A DNA stretch of 64,000 nucleotides. It comes from Candidatus Poribacteria bacterium (lineage in GTDB: Bacteria > Poribacteria > WGA-4E > WGA-3G). The stretch spans positions 1-64,000 of the forward strand of contig JAPPIG010000019.1 of NCBI GenBank assembly GCA_028820635.1, written 5' to 3'. How positions within the stretch are numbered: position 1 is the first letter of the stretch; each line of letters begins with the position of its first letter. A program made the position numbers and the translations under genes. This document shows positions 1-9,228 of this stretch, piece after piece. The notes below the pieces were generated by a model, which ran no database searches, was not told where the DNA came from, and saw only the letters and a list, made by a program, of their open reading frames with translations.

Positions 1-37
1 AAATGTATTCATAATAGAAGAGTATACACCATTTTAT

Positions 38-55
38 AAAAATGCGTAAGTCCTG
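38..55. repeat. Solo end of a TCAGGACTTACGCA repeat
   Basis: The reverse complement of positions 41-55 reads CAGGACTTACGCATT. The same word occurs at 43714-43733, 44356-44379 and, inverted, at 44598-44621, where two copies bound a MITE-like element. Here only one end is visible. The rest of positions 1-122 shows nothing except the ribosome binding site GGAG at 112-115. Confidence 0.5.
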
Positions 56-122
56 GGATCTGATAAAAAAAAATAATATACAGGAATTCAGTTACAAACT
101 TCCTCTCAATTGGAGATAATTA

Positions 123-1001
123 ATGTTGAAAAAATTATCCACTTTCTTGATATTTTTACTTGCTTTTAGTTTCAGTGTAACACTACTGGGAAATGAATCG
201 GCGACAAAATATTTTCCCAGCACGTTTGGTAGTTATTGGATATACGTGGATGAGGACAAGAATGAATTAACACGTCATGCGGTTGAGGCAGAAGAAATTG
301 CAGGGGAAACGTATTACGCTTTCAACTATGAACCTGAGCTTGAAGAATTGTTTTATTTTACTCGTTATATGCATCCTACGCTATATCAAGTAAATGAAAA
401 GGGAATAACCTTTGTTTTTCAGGATGAGATTGAAAAAGCACTCAAGGCACGGTTAAGTAAAGAAATGGAGTTATTGAGAGGAATATTAGAATTAGATGAT
501 CCAGATGCAGCAAATTTTACCTTCAAAATAGATGCAAAAGCACAAGGTCATTTTTATCTACTTCCGACTCCAGTAACCCCTAACGAAGAATGGGACGTAA
601 ATCAGGTAAAAGCTACTCTTACAATACAAATTGAAGAAGAAGTTGAAGACCTGTCAATCGATTACACTATCATTGAAACAGGAATTGTCCTTGGTACAGA
701 AACTGTAAAAACACCTGCTGGTACGTTCGAGGACTGTTTGAAAGTTGAATACCGCACAGAAACAACCGCAGAAGAAAACTCTGTGTTTTCACCTGAAGAA
801 AATAATCCTCCTGGCGAAACCGTAACGACAGTGTGGTTTGCTCCCAACGTCGGAATAGTAAAATTTCATCAAATAAGAAGATACATCTTTTTAGAGATGA
901 TTCCTGAAGATGCCGATCTTCCAATACCTTCCGATCCTAAACCAATAACGGTTGAATTAAAGAGATATGAAATCAAATCTGATGCGGCGGAGGCTAAATG
1001 A
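123..1001 (+). CDS. Secreted protein of unknown function upstream of hemB
   Basis: This 292-residue protein begins with a clear Sec signal peptide (two lysines, then a hydrophobic stretch to about residue 23, followed by GNESA). The rest alternates polar and hydrophobic residues, is rich in Glu, Thr and Val, has no cysteine pairs and no motif I recognise, and looks beta-rich. The start ATG at 123 has GGAG at 112-115. Its stop overlaps the hemB start by four bases (ATGA), so the two are probably co-transcribed and translationally coupled, although nothing in the protein points to tetrapyrrole metabolism. Export is well supported; function is unknown. Confidence 0.75.
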   Translation: MLKKLSTFLIFLLAFSFSVTLLGNESATKYFPSTFGSYWIYVDEDKNELTRHAVEAEEIAGETYYAFNYEPELEELFYFTRYMHPTLYQVNEKGITFVFQDEIEKALKARLSKEMELLRGILELDDPDAANFTFKIDAKAQGHFYLLPTPVTPNEEWDVNQVKATLTIQIEEEVEDLSIDYTIIETGIVLGTETVKTPAGTFEDCLKVEYRTETTAEENSVFSPEENNPPGETVTTVWFAPNVGIVKFHQIRRYIFLEMIPEDADLPIPSDPKPITVELKRYEIKSDAAEAK

Positions 1002-1975
1002 GCGTTTTTCCTATCTATCGTCCAAGACGTCTACGCGCAAATGAAAACCTGCGTAGACTTGTTCGAGAAACGAGTTTGTCTATAGATGACCTTATTTATC
1101 CAATGTTCGTTGTTCACGGGCGAGACACGGCAATAGAAATTTCTTCTATGCCAGGATGTTATCAGTATTCAGTGGATAGACTTGTATCTGCTGCGAAAGA
1201 GTTGGTATCGCTTGGTATCCCTGGAACGATTTTGTTCGGAATTCCTGAAACGAAAGATTCACTTGGGTCGGAAGCCTACGCCGAAGATGGCATTATTCAG
1301 CAGGCAGTACGTGCCATTAAGGATGCTGTCCCTGACCTACTTGTGATGACGGATGTTTGTCTGTGTGAGTATACTGATCACGGTCATTGTGGGGTTATTG
1401 AAGGCAGCGAGGTACAGAACGACCCAACGCTTGATTTACTTGTAAAAGAGAGTCTATCACACGTGCAGGCGGGGGCTGATGTTATCGCACCGTCGGATAT
1501 GATGGATGGTCGTGTGGGTGCAATTCGCGACGCATTGGACGATGAGGGATACGAAAACATCCCAATTATGGCGTATTCCGCAAAATACGCCTCGGCTTTT
1601 TATGGACCCTTTCGTGAAGCAGCAGAATCAGCACCTCAATTCGGTGATCGCCGTTCATATCAGATGGATCCGGCAAATTCTGAGGAGGCTTTACGTGAAG
1701 TAGTATTAGATATTGAGGAAGGCGCGGACATTGTAATGGTAAAACCTGCACTCTCATATCTGGATGTTATCCATCAAGTAAAAACAGAATTTCAGATGCC
1801 TGTTGCAGCATATAATGTCAGTGGTGAATATGCAATGATAAAGGCAGCGGCACAGAATGGATGGGTTGACGAAAAGCGGGTTGCACTGGAGGTCTTAACA
1901 AGTATTAAACGGGCTGGTGCAGATATAATTTTAACTTACTTCGCAAAGTCGGTAGTGGAATGGCTTGAAAATTGA
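998..1975 (+). CDS. hemB: Delta-aminolevulinic acid dehydratase (porphobilinogen synthase)
   Basis: HemB joins two 5-aminolevulinates into porphobilinogen in the cytoplasm. The protein has 325 residues, the normal family length. The active-site lysines are visible in [19 protein letters not shown] and in [13 protein letters not shown]. The cysteine cluster [14 protein letters not shown] is the zinc-binding type found in the E. coli and yeast enzymes, rather than the aspartate-rich magnesium type of plants and many proteobacteria. The start ATG overlaps the stop of the preceding secreted protein. hemL follows after a 304-bp stretch of hairpin repeats, so hemB may end its own transcript. Confidence 0.97.
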   Translation: MSVFPIYRPRRLRANENLRRLVRETSLSIDDLIYPMFVVHGRDTAIEISSMPGCYQYSVDRLVSAAKELVSLGIPGTILFGIPETKDSLGSEAYAEDGIIQQAVRAIKDAVPDLLVMTDVCLCEYTDHGHCGVIEGSEVQNDPTLDLLVKESLSHVQAGADVIAPSDMMDGRVGAIRDALDDEGYENIPIMAYSAKYASAFYGPFREAAESAPQFGDRRSYQMDPANSEEALREVVLDIEEGADIVMVKPALSYLDVIHQVKTEFQMPVAAYNVSGEYAMIKAAAQNGWVDEKRVALEVLTSIKRAGADIILTYFAKSVVEWLEN

Positions 1976-1992
1976 TGTTGCGGGTTAAGTAG

Positions 1993-2012
1993 GTTCAGTT
2001 AGGAAACCGAAC
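1993..2012. repeat. Short palindromic repeat, copy 1
   Basis: GTTCAGTT-AGGA-AACCGAAC is a hairpin with one mismatch in an 8-bp stem. An almost identical perfect copy lies at 2194-2213. The two bracket the hairpin-rich gap between hemB and hemL. Confidence 0.6.
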
Positions 2013-2040
2013 TATAAGCGTCAATTTAGCGGACCTCCAC

Positions 2041-2073
2041 CTGGTAGGCGCGTTTTGTAAACGCGCCTACCAG
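2041..2073. repeat. Perfect 15-bp hairpin of the GTAGGCGCGTTT type
   Basis: The left arm CTGGTAGGCGCGTTT and right arm AAACGCGCCTACCAG are exact reverse complements around a TGT loop. A second hairpin with the same core in opposite orientation (loop ACA) is at 2092-2112, and a fragment of the family (GGTAGGCGCGCC) is at 56111-56122. No T-run follows, so this looks like an interspersed palindrome rather than a classical terminator, although it could still stop or stabilise the hemB transcript. Confidence 0.75.
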
Positions 2074-2091
2074 ACATCAGACGCTATAAAC

Positions 2092-2112
2092 GGCGCGTTT
2101 ACAAAACGCGCC
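2092..2112. repeat. Second GGCGCGTTT hairpin, inverted orientation
   Basis: GGCGCGTTT-ACA-AAACGCGCC is a perfect 9-bp stem. CTACC follows, as in the first copy, and a smaller hairpin GGGCT-TAGAA-AGCCC is at about 2133-2147. With the copies at 2041 and 1993/2194 it fills the 304-bp gap between hemB and hemL, in which I see no gene. Confidence 0.7.
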
Positions 2113-2193
2113 TACCTTTGGGTAATAAATCGGGCTTAGAAAGCCCTCCTACAAGAGATAATCCAGCATTTTTCTCTTAAATTGATGCCTATA

Positions 2194-2213
2194 GTTCGGT
2201 TAGGGAACCGAAC
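2194..2213. repeat. Short palindromic repeat, copy 2
   Basis: GTTCGGTT-AGGG-AACCGAAC is a perfect 8-bp stem with a 4-base loop. It is a near-copy of 1993-2012 and lies 66 bases upstream of the hemL start. Confidence 0.6.
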
Positions 2214-2279
2214 CTACCGTGATGGATCAAAATGTTGGTTTTACTATAACAACTTTAAAAACGAAATTGGAGGAACGAA

Positions 2280-3563
2280 TTGGAGAGTAACAAATCTTTA
2301 TCAGCGTGGCAAAAATCACAACAGTATATCCCTGGTGGTGTCAACAGTCCTGTTCGTAATTTTAGCAAGGTTGGTGAGCATCCCCGCTTTATTGATCGTG
2401 GTGCGGGGTCTAAAATTTACGACATAGATGGAAACGAATATATTGATTATGTTGCATCATGGGGTCCATTAGTTTTGGGACATGCGCACCCAGATGTAGT
2501 CAAGGCCGTCAATGCAGCAGCATCGCGAGGCACAAGTTTCGGCGCACCGACAACATTAGAGACAGAACTTGCTGAAATCATCGTCAACGCAGTGCCTTCT
2601 ATTGAACAAGTCCGACTTGTAAACTCAGGCACGGAAGCGACAATGAGCGCGATCCGTGTTGCACGCGGTTATACCGGACGCGATAAAATTATCAAGATAG
2701 ACGGATGCTATCACGGACATGTAGATTATCTCTTGGCAAAAGCGGGTTCAGGGGTTGCGACTTTCGGTCTTTCAGATAGCGGTGGCGTGCCAGAGGATTT
2801 CGCGCGTAATACCCTCACTGTCCCTTTTAATGATCCTGAAACTTTGAAAACAACAATTGAGGCTAATGCTGATGAGGTTGCCTGTCTTATTCTTGAGCCA
2901 ATTATGGGCAATATGGGTATTATTCCACCGCGTGAGGGTTACCTCAATGAACTTCGTGAGATTACGGAACAGCATGGGATTGTGCTTATTTTTGATGAGG
3001 TAATTACCGGTTTTCGGGTGGCTTATGGTGGCGCACAGTCATATTATGGTGTTATACCAGATATGACCTGTTTAGGAAAGATAATCGGTGGTGGTTTGCC
3101 TGTTGGCGCTTACGGTGGAAAACGAGAGATAATGCAATGTGTAGCGCCTGAAGGTGATGTGTATCAGGCAGGCACTTTATCTGGAAATCCGTTAGCAGTT
3201 TCTGCGGGCATAACGACATTGAAAAAACTTGCAGAACCAGGAGTTTATGAACAACTCGAAAGTCGTGCGGCTACCCTCGCCAGCGGACTTGCAGAAGCAA
3301 CACAAAAACACGGTATTGACGCTTGGCATAGTCGTGTCGGGTCAATGTTGATGCTCTATTTCACATCAGAATCTGTTACAGATGCGGACGGTGCAAGGAC
3401 TGCAGATACAGAACGTTTTCGTCAATACTTTTGGGGTCTCCTTGAACGTGGCGTGTCTGTTGCTCCTTCCCAATTTGAAGCGGGATTTGTCTCGTTAGTA
3501 CATTCTGAAGAGGATATCAACACGACCGTTCAAGCAGCAACTGAGGTAATCGCAAATCTCTAA
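2280..3563 (+). CDS. hemL: Glutamate-1-semialdehyde 2,1-aminomutase
   Basis: HemL converts glutamate-1-semialdehyde into 5-aminolevulinate, the C5-pathway step between HemA and HemB. It is a PLP enzyme of the class III aminotransferase fold, 427 residues, the usual length. The N-terminal [10 protein letters not shown] block, the YHGHVDYLL block, [10 protein letters not shown] and the PLP-lysine motif [17 protein letters not shown] are all present. The start is a TTG at 2280 chosen because GGAGGA lies at 2269-2274 with a 5-base spacer. The next gene starts 19 bases after its stop with its own AAAGGA. Together with hemA and hemB it shows that the cell makes ALA from glutamyl-tRNA. Confidence 0.97.
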   Translation: MESNKSLSAWQKSQQYIPGGVNSPVRNFSKVGEHPRFIDRGAGSKIYDIDGNEYIDYVASWGPLVLGHAHPDVVKAVNAAASRGTSFGAPTTLETELAEIIVNAVPSIEQVRLVNSGTEATMSAIRVARGYTGRDKIIKIDGCYHGHVDYLLAKAGSGVATFGLSDSGGVPEDFARNTLTVPFNDPETLKTTIEANADEVACLILEPIMGNMGIIPPREGYLNELREITEQHGIVLIFDEVITGFRVAYGGAQSYYGVIPDMTCLGKIIGGGLPVGAYGGKREIMQCVAPEGDVYQAGTLSGNPLAVSAGITTLKKLAEPGVYEQLESRAATLASGLAEATQKHGIDAWHSRVGSMLMLYFTSESVTDADGARTADTERFRQYFWGLLERGVSVAPSQFEAGFVSLVHSEEDINTTVQAATEVIANL

Positions 3564-3582
3564 ACAATAGTAAAGGAATTGA

Positions 3583-4563
3583 ATGTCAAGCTTTGATGGT
3601 ATTGTTAAATTAATTGCCGATGATCTTAGTGCTGTAGAGGCGAAACTGACTGAAAACACTGTGAGCGAGTATAGTTTTGTAGATATGGCGGTTCAGCATG
3701 TGGTAGAAGGTGGCGGCAAACGTTTGCGTCCTATCCTTGTTGTGCTTTCTGCGAAAGCCTGTGGATATGAAGGCACTGATGCACACACACTTGCGGCAGT
3801 TGTTGAACTCATCCATGTAGCATCCCTTGTGCATGATGATGTTCTTGATGAAGCTGCAATTAGGCGCGGTCGAGAAACATTACATACTAAATGGGGTAAT
3901 AAAGTAGCAGTGCTTGTAGGTGACTATCTCCATGCTCGTGTTCTTTCAATGCTCGTCTCCCGCCGCGCAGATGACCCCGCTATGAAAATACTTGCAGACA
4001 CTACTCAGGCAATGTGTGAAGGCGAAGTGATTCATGCCTACAAAAGCGGAGATTTTGATATATCAGAAGAAGAATACCTCAAGATAATTAGTTTTAAGAC
4101 TGGTAAGTTGATTGCTGCCTCTTGTACACTCGGCGCGCATCTCGGCACAAATGATGAACAACAGATTGATGCGATCACTACCTACGGTCAGCAAATTGGA
4201 ACAGCATTCCAAATCGTAGATGATCTGCTCGATTTCGTGGAAGACCCAGAAAAATTGGGAAAAAACGCTTTCGGTGACCTTCGGGAAGGGAAACTAACCT
4301 TTCCTATTATACATACGCGAAAAGTCTGTAATGCTGATGAGAAACAAACCCTTGAGAAAGTGTTAAACCCTAATACTGATGAAACGAAGGCAATTGCTGT
4401 CGTCGAATCGTTGTTTCAAAAATATGATGTAGAACCACACTGTTTGAAGGTTGCTCAAGGTTATACAGATCGTGCTAAAGCTGCATTGGCAAAAGTGCCA
4501 CAATCAGATGCGAGGTTTGCCTTAGAAAACCTCGCTGATTATGTAGTCTCACGGGATTCATAG
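3583..4563 (+). CDS. Polyprenyl diphosphate synthase (trans-isoprenyl type)
   Basis: This 326-residue cytoplasmic enzyme elongates allylic diphosphates with isopentenyl diphosphate. Both aspartate-rich magnesium-binding motifs are present: LVHDDVLDEAAIRRG early and QIVDDLLDFVEDPEKLGK later. GGGKRLRP marks the substrate-binding N-terminal region. The bulky residues before the first DD motif suggest a long-chain product such as the side chain of menaquinone, but chain length cannot be fixed from sequence. Its place between hemL and a siroheme-type gene suggests one operon supplying electron-transport cofactors. That role is inference; family membership is secure. Confidence 0.9.
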   Translation: MSSFDGIVKLIADDLSAVEAKLTENTVSEYSFVDMAVQHVVEGGGKRLRPILVVLSAKACGYEGTDAHTLAAVVELIHVASLVHDDVLDEAAIRRGRETLHTKWGNKVAVLVGDYLHARVLSMLVSRRADDPAMKILADTTQAMCEGEVIHAYKSGDFDISEEEYLKIISFKTGKLIAASCTLGAHLGTNDEQQIDAITTYGQQIGTAFQIVDDLLDFVEDPEKLGKNAFGDLREGKLTFPIIHTRKVCNADEKQTLEKVLNPNTDETKAIAVVESLFQKYDVEPHCLKVAQGYTDRAKAALAKVPQSDARFALENLADYVVSRDS

Positions 4564-4568
4564 GTAAG

Positions 4569-5699
4569 ATGTTTTACCCTGCACATATAAATCTTCAAAA
4601 CAGAAAATGTCTTGTGGTAGGCGGTGGCACTGTTGCTGAACGGAAAGTAGTCGCTATGCTCATTAGTGGTGGGGAAGTGACCGTAGTTAGTCCCGATGCG
4701 ACCGAATTATTGGTGTTCCTTGCAGACATCGGCACAATACAATGGCATAAACGGCAGTTTAAAACGGGGGATACGAAAGGCTATTTTCTTGTGTGTGCTG
4801 CAACCGATTTTACAACTATAAACACCGCAGTATACGTTGAAGCACATGAAAAAAATAAGATCCGCTTAGTTAATGTTGTGGACGTGATTCCACAATGCAC
4901 CTTTGCCGCTGCGTCTGTTGTAACAGATGGCGAACTCATGATCAGTATCTCTACAAGTGGAAAAAGTCCTGCAACAAGCCGCCGTATTCGAGAACATTTT
5001 GAAGATACATTGAAAACGTCATCGTTGTATACGCTTGGATACGAAAATGGAAAACCTGTGCCTATTGAAAATCAAGGATTACCCTATCCAGTTTATCTTT
5101 TATTGGATAATCGTAAGTGTGTAGTACTATGTGAGCAGGAAACATCGGAAATTAAACGTCGAGTTTCGCTGCTGCAACGATGTGGTGCTACAGTAGTATA
5201 TAATCCCACTGACTTTGAAGACACATTTCTTGTGATATCCGATGCGTCTATACGTGATACTTCTGATACTTTCTTACAAGAATCCCTTGACAGACCGAAC
5301 TCTGTAGACTTCTTTACACCGAATCTTATCATAGATGACAACCTTATTATAAGTATATCCAGTAAGAATGGCGCAGATATTAGCAAAGCAAAACATTTAC
5401 ATGAGAGACTTACGCATCAGTTTGAAAACAACGGCTACGGTGCTTTTATTGATCTACTTGGGGCAAGGCGCGCAGAAGTCCTCAAAACTTTTCCGACTTC
5501 CAAAATGCGCGGTGACTTTTTTGAGACACTCATCGGGCATGTTGCAGACAGTCCACAATCCCAAACATGTTGTCTAAGTCTTGCGAACCCAGAATGTTCT
5601 GCTGAATGTCTTTTCAATTGGGTGCGACAAGGTAAAATTAGACATGCGAACGACTTTATATCAGAGTTTTTAAGCATACAACGCGCAAATCTAAAATAG
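4569..5699 (+). CDS. Siroheme-synthase-type precorrin-2 dehydrogenase with degenerate second copy
   Basis: Residues 1-155 match the CysG N-terminal / Met8 domain that oxidises precorrin-2 to sirohydrochlorin with NAD: FYPAHINLQNRKCLVVGGG, then the Rossmann loop GGGTVAERK, NVVDVIPQCTFAAASVV and ISTSGKSPATSRRIREHFE. Residues about 175-300 repeat this plan: YPVYLLLDNRKCVVLCEQ, LQRCGATVVYNP, VDFFTPNLIIDDNLIISIS, SKNGADISKAKHLHERL. In this second copy the glycine loop is lost (CEQETSE), so it probably does not bind NAD. The C-terminal 75 residues (GAFIDLLGARRAEVLKTFPT onward) resemble the helical tail of the family. There is no methyltransferase domain; that activity sits in the cobA/hemD fusion at 9225. 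It follows the polyprenyl synthase by five bases. Confidence 0.85.
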   Translation: MFYPAHINLQNRKCLVVGGGTVAERKVVAMLISGGEVTVVSPDATELLVFLADIGTIQWHKRQFKTGDTKGYFLVCAATDFTTINTAVYVEAHEKNKIRLVNVVDVIPQCTFAAASVVTDGELMISISTSGKSPATSRRIREHFEDTLKTSSLYTLGYENGKPVPIENQGLPYPVYLLLDNRKCVVLCEQETSEIKRRVSLLQRCGATVVYNPTDFEDTFLVISDASIRDTSDTFLQESLDRPNSVDFFTPNLIIDDNLIISISSKNGADISKAKHLHERLTHQFENNGYGAFIDLLGARRAEVLKTFPTSKMRGDFFETLIGHVADSPQSQTCCLSLANPECSAECLFNWVRQGKIRHANDFISEFLSIQRANLK

Positions 5700-5754
5700 A
5701 CATTATAACGTATTAATTATGAGTGGTTAATGTCCTAACAAAATCTAAAGTTCT

Positions 5755-5945
5755 TAGGTCGGGTAGAGCAATGCGAAACCCGACAATATCTAAGGTTTCA
5801 AAGGAAATATAACGGGTTTCACAGGGAAAATCTAAGGAACAAGCCTAAGCAAGTTTTGAAATAGTGTTTCAGTTTCAACATGTCCAAATCATCGCAAAAT
5901 ACGCTTATGGTATTCTTCGGGTTTCGCTGCGCTCTACCGGACCTA
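5755..5945. mobile_element. Probable MITE-like repeat with GGTCGGGTAGAGC ends
   Basis: The 339-bp gap between the siroheme gene and the CcsA-like gene contains no convincing gene. Positions 5755-5769 (TAGGTCGGGTAGAGC) and 5931-5945 (GCTCTACCGGACCTA) are inverted copies with one mismatch. CGAAACCCGAC follows the left end and CGGGTTTCGC precedes the right end. The same words build the elements at 21859-22102 and 35200-35394. Internal sequence here is diverged. Confidence 0.6.
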
Positions 5946-6038
5946 CAACCCACTTGCTTTTTGCCTATATCTCGGTCTTGGAGTTATCAGACACTTCCGA
6001 TTAAATCATTATAATGTCAAATTAGCATCAGTAGAATT

Positions 6039-6878
6039 ATGCATTTTCTATTTCTTGTAACCGTATTAGTCTATTTAGCAGCAAGTATTTTTCAGGCGCT
6101 CTACCTTGCGATAGGAGAACGAACTGAAACCTCGACTCTACGCCCAAGGATTGCACAGATCGCTTTCTGGGGAACGTGTCTTGGATTCGTCCTCCTAACA
6201 CTTTTTATAATACTTTGGTGGTCGCGTCAAGGACATTTCCCGATGAAGCACTGGACAGACTCAACCGCCTTTTTCGCGTGGGCAATCACCTTAATCTACC
6301 TGATTGTTGTGCGAGTGACGCAGCTGCGTGCTATAGGCAGTTTAGTTATACCAGGGGCATTCATTACAATCCTTATTTCATATAGTTTCTCCAGAAACAC
6401 ATCTGCATTACCAGAAAATTTGGAAACCTATTGGTTAGTTCCTCACATTACACTGATTTTTCTCGCCTATGCTATATTTTTCACCGCATTTGGATTTGGA
6501 GTGTTATATCTGATAGCGGAGAAAAGTATCCGTGATAAGAAACATACGGTCTTTCAAAACCTTCTTCCGTCTCTTGGTGCTTCAGATGAACTTGGTTATC
6601 GATGTACAATCCTTGGTTTGATCTTGTTATCTATTGGTATTATAATTGGTGTAGTTTTGAAACAATATATTGAAGGTGTAATCTTGAATTGGTTGGATGC
6701 GCATGTTTTCTTTACCGTCGTTACATGGTTTATCTATGTTGTCCATATTAGTTTTCGTCAACTCTGGGGGTGGCGCGGTAGAAAAGCAGCATATTCGGAA
6801 ATCGTAGGTTTCATCGCAGTTCTATGGACCTATGTCGGAGTCAAACTCTTTTTAGACAGCGCGCATACATTTCGCTAA
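6039..6878 (+). CDS. CcsA/HemX-like membrane protein of cytochrome c assembly
   Basis: This is a 279-residue integral membrane protein with about eight hydrophobic segments. The C-terminal part matches the CcsA/CcmC/HemX family: DELGYRCTILGLILLSIGI, TWFIYVVHISFRQLWGWRGR and AVLWTYVGVKLFLDSAHTF. The tryptophan-rich heme-handling signature expected between those blocks in CcsA (WGxYWxWDPKE) is replaced by YIEGVILNWLDAHVFF, as in HemX-type proteins found next to hemA. It may therefore influence HemA level or heme delivery rather than act as the cytochrome c synthase. It lies 125 bases before hemA, which has its own promoter. Confidence 0.8.
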   Translation: MHFLFLVTVLVYLAASIFQALYLAIGERTETSTLRPRIAQIAFWGTCLGFVLLTLFIILWWSRQGHFPMKHWTDSTAFFAWAITLIYLIVVRVTQLRAIGSLVIPGAFITILISYSFSRNTSALPENLETYWLVPHITLIFLAYAIFFTAFGFGVLYLIAEKSIRDKKHTVFQNLLPSLGASDELGYRCTILGLILLSIGIIIGVVLKQYIEGVILNWLDAHVFFTVVTWFIYVVHISFRQLWGWRGRKAAYSEIVGFIAVLWTYVGVKLFLDSAHTFR

Positions 6879-6924
6879 CTACAACTATATCACGGGATTC
6901 CGTACGATGTAAACTTTTCCAATT

Positions 6925-6953
6925 TTGACATAGATATTAAAATGTGATATAAT
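6925..6953 (+). promoter_or_regulatory. Perfect sigma-70 promoter of the hemA operon
   Basis: TTGACA at 6925-6930, a 17-base spacer and TATAAT at 6948-6953 are consensus at all 12 positions. Transcription would start near 6960, giving a leader of about 45 bases before hemA. Confidence 0.85.
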
Positions 6954-7003
6954 TTAATCACTTTATGGTGTTAACACAGTTTTAGTTTCCGTAGAGTCAA
7001 ACC

Positions 7004-8305
7004 ATGAATCAAATTGTATCTATTGGAACAAGCCATCACGTTGCCCCTGTTGAATTCAGAGAAAAATTGGCTTTTTCCGAAGAACAACTCATTGAATCCC
7101 TCCACCACCTTCGTGAATCGTATAAGGTTGATGAGGCAGTCATTCTCTCTACCTGTAACCGCGTAGAGGTTTATGGGGTCGCTAATTCCCAGAGAACAGC
7201 CGAATCGCCTGTCAAAATTCTACTGGACTTTTTATCTAACTACCATCGAATTAGTGTGGATACACTCAAAAAATGGAGTTATCGTCACCATAACCTTGAT
7301 ACTATTCAACATCTTTTTAGAGTTACGTCCAGTCTTGATTCGATGGTCGTGGGTGAATCTCAAATTTTAGGTCAAGTCAAAGATGCCTATGATTTTTCGC
7401 GTTCGGCAGGGGGCGCTGGCACAATCCTGAATCGTCTTTTTGCAAAGGCATTCAGTGTTGGTAAACGTATACGTTCAGAGACCACCATTGCTACAGGAGC
7501 AGTCTCAATTAGTTATGCAGCGGTAGAACTTGCGAAAAAGATTTTCAATACTTTAGAGGATAAAACTGTAGCGATTATCGGAGCGGGAGAGATGAGCGAA
7601 CTGACAGCAAAACATCTCGTTGCGAACGGTGTTTCCAAAGTAATTGTCGCAAACCGTACTTATGAACGTGCTGTTAAGATTGCTGAGAAATTCAAAGGTG
7701 TTCCAGTTGCTTACGAACAGGACCTAAACTTTCTGATTGATGCTGATATCGTTATCAGTTCTACAGATGCCCCCCATTATCTCATTGAACGTAAACCCCT
7801 CGCTGAAATCATGAAAAAACGGAAGCATCGTTATATGTTTCTCATTGACATCGCCGTTCCGCGTGATATTGAACCGGACGTGAGCAAAATCTACCACGCC
7901 TTTCTCTATAACATTGATGATTTGGAAGCCGTTGTTGCGTCTAATCTCAAAGAACGGAAACAGGAAGCGGTTCGCGCAGAACAGATCGTCTCTGAAGAGG
8001 CAAAGCGATTTCACGACCAACTGCAAATCCTTGAAGTAAATCCCACCATTAAAGCACTTCATCAGCAATTTCAGCAGATTGCTGAAACAGAACTCCAAGT
8101 CTGCCTTGATTGCACAACGTTGTCGGACACCCAAGAAACAGCTGTTGCATCTATGACACAGGCAATAGTCAAAAAACTTCTACATCACCCAGTAGAAAAC
8201 TTACGCCACGCAGTCAATGATGGCAATGCTGATCATGGGCAGTATGTTCAGGCACTCCAAGAACTGTTCGCGTTAGATGATAATAACGATAAGGAACAGG
8301 AATGA
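7004..8305 (+). CDS. hemA: Glutamyl-tRNA reductase
   Basis: HemA reduces glutamyl-tRNA(Glu) to glutamate-1-semialdehyde with NADPH, the first committed step of tetrapyrrole synthesis. The 433-residue protein has the N-terminal block SIGTSHHVAPVEFREKLAF, the catalytic cysteine in STCNRVEVYG, the MVVGESQILGQVKDAY signature, the NADPH loop IIGAGEMSELTAKHL and a helical dimerisation domain with KLLHHPVENLRH near the end. It opens a tight operon: the stop overlaps the hemC start in ATGA. A consensus promoter lies 51 bases upstream. Confidence 0.97.
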   Translation: MNQIVSIGTSHHVAPVEFREKLAFSEEQLIESLHHLRESYKVDEAVILSTCNRVEVYGVANSQRTAESPVKILLDFLSNYHRISVDTLKKWSYRHHNLDTIQHLFRVTSSLDSMVVGESQILGQVKDAYDFSRSAGGAGTILNRLFAKAFSVGKRIRSETTIATGAVSISYAAVELAKKIFNTLEDKTVAIIGAGEMSELTAKHLVANGVSKVIVANRTYERAVKIAEKFKGVPVAYEQDLNFLIDADIVISSTDAPHYLIERKPLAEIMKKRKHRYMFLIDIAVPRDIEPDVSKIYHAFLYNIDDLEAVVASNLKERKQEAVRAEQIVSEEAKRFHDQLQILEVNPTIKALHQQFQQIAETELQVCLDCTTLSDTQETAVASMTQAIVKKLLHHPVENLRHAVNDGNADHGQYVQALQELFALDDNNDKEQE

Positions 8306-9228
8306 ACAGCGCAGTTACAATCGGCACGCGTGGCAGCCAACTTGCACTCTGGCAAGCATCCTTCGTCAAACAGCAATTAGCGCACCATTTCCCCGATGTT
8401 GAAGTTAATCTCAAAACCATTAAAACCACCGGTGATACTATCCAAAATCGCTCTTTGATAGGATTAGGCAAAGGCGTTTTTACGAAAGAGATAGAAATCG
8501 CACTGTTAAATGGTGAAATTGACCTTGCTGTTCATAGCCTTAAAGACCTTCCAACAGATTTACCTGAAGGGCTATGTATAGCCGCAATTCCAACGCGGGA
8601 AGACCCGCGCGATGTACTTGTAACATCAACAGGATTTCCTTTAGAAGATTTGCTGAATGGTGCGAAAATCGGCACGACGAGTCCGCGGCGAAAAGCACAG
8701 CTGCTTCACTTACGCCCAAATTTACAAGTCGTTGATGTTCGCGGCAATGTTGACACTCGTATCCGTAAACTTGAAGAAACTGATCTGGATGGAATTATCC
8801 TGGCTGCGGCGGGAATAAAACGTCTCCTTAAAGAGGAAGTTATCACGCAATATTTTGAAATAGAGCAAATGGTTCCGGCAGTAGGACAAGGGGCTTTGGC
8901 AATCGAAGCACGTGAAGGAGATAGTGACATTAAAGAATTACTCTATCCTTTGATCGACTTTACGACTGTCGCAGAGATTACTGCTGAGAGAACTGTGTTG
9001 GAAAATCTCGGTGGAGGATGTCAGCTCCCGATTGGTGCTTATGCTGAGCATGTTAATGGTGAACTCTCACTTATTGGCACTGTGTGCCATCCTGAGGGGC
9101 GGGTACGTATTGTAGAAAGGGTTTCAGGAATGTTAGGCGATGCAGTGAACTTGGGAAAAATCGTGGCAGAAGAATTGCGCAACAAAGGGGCAAACGAATT
9201 ATTGAAGGCACAGTCAGACGTGGGATGA
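8302..9228 (+). CDS. hemC: Porphobilinogen deaminase (hydroxymethylbilane synthase)
   Basis: HemC polymerises four porphobilinogens into hydroxymethylbilane. The 308-residue length is standard. The N-terminal TIGTRGSQLALWQA, the VHSLKDLPTDLP loop, the arginine-rich TTSPRRKAQLL and RGNVDTRIRKL blocks, and ENLGGGCQLPIGAYAE with the cysteine that carries the dipyrromethane cofactor are all present. It overlaps hemA and the next gene by four bases each (ATGA), indicating translational coupling. Confidence 0.97.
   Translation: MNSAVTIGTRGSQLALWQASFVKQQLAHHFPDVEVNLKTIKTTGDTIQNRSLIGLGKGVFTKEIEIALLNGEIDLAVHSLKDLPTDLPEGLCIAAIPTREDPRDVLVTSTGFPLEDLLNGAKIGTTSPRRKAQLLHLRPNLQVVDVRGNVDTRIRKLEETDLDGIILAAAGIKRLLKEEVITQYFEIEQMVPAVGQGALAIEAREGDSDIKELLYPLIDFTTVAEITAERTVLENLGGGCQLPIGAYAEHVNGELSLIGTVCHPEGRVRIVERVSGMLGDAVNLGKIVAEELRNKGANELLKAQSDVG

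Noticed and set aside
2182-2427. Open frame overlapping the hemL start
   Set aside because: It runs out of frame into hemL, has no ribosome site and encodes no recognisable protein; the upstream part is palindromic repeats.
5093-5386. Minus-strand frame inside the siroheme-type gene
   Set aside because: It is antisense to a domain that repeats the first half of the protein, and lacks a ribosome site.
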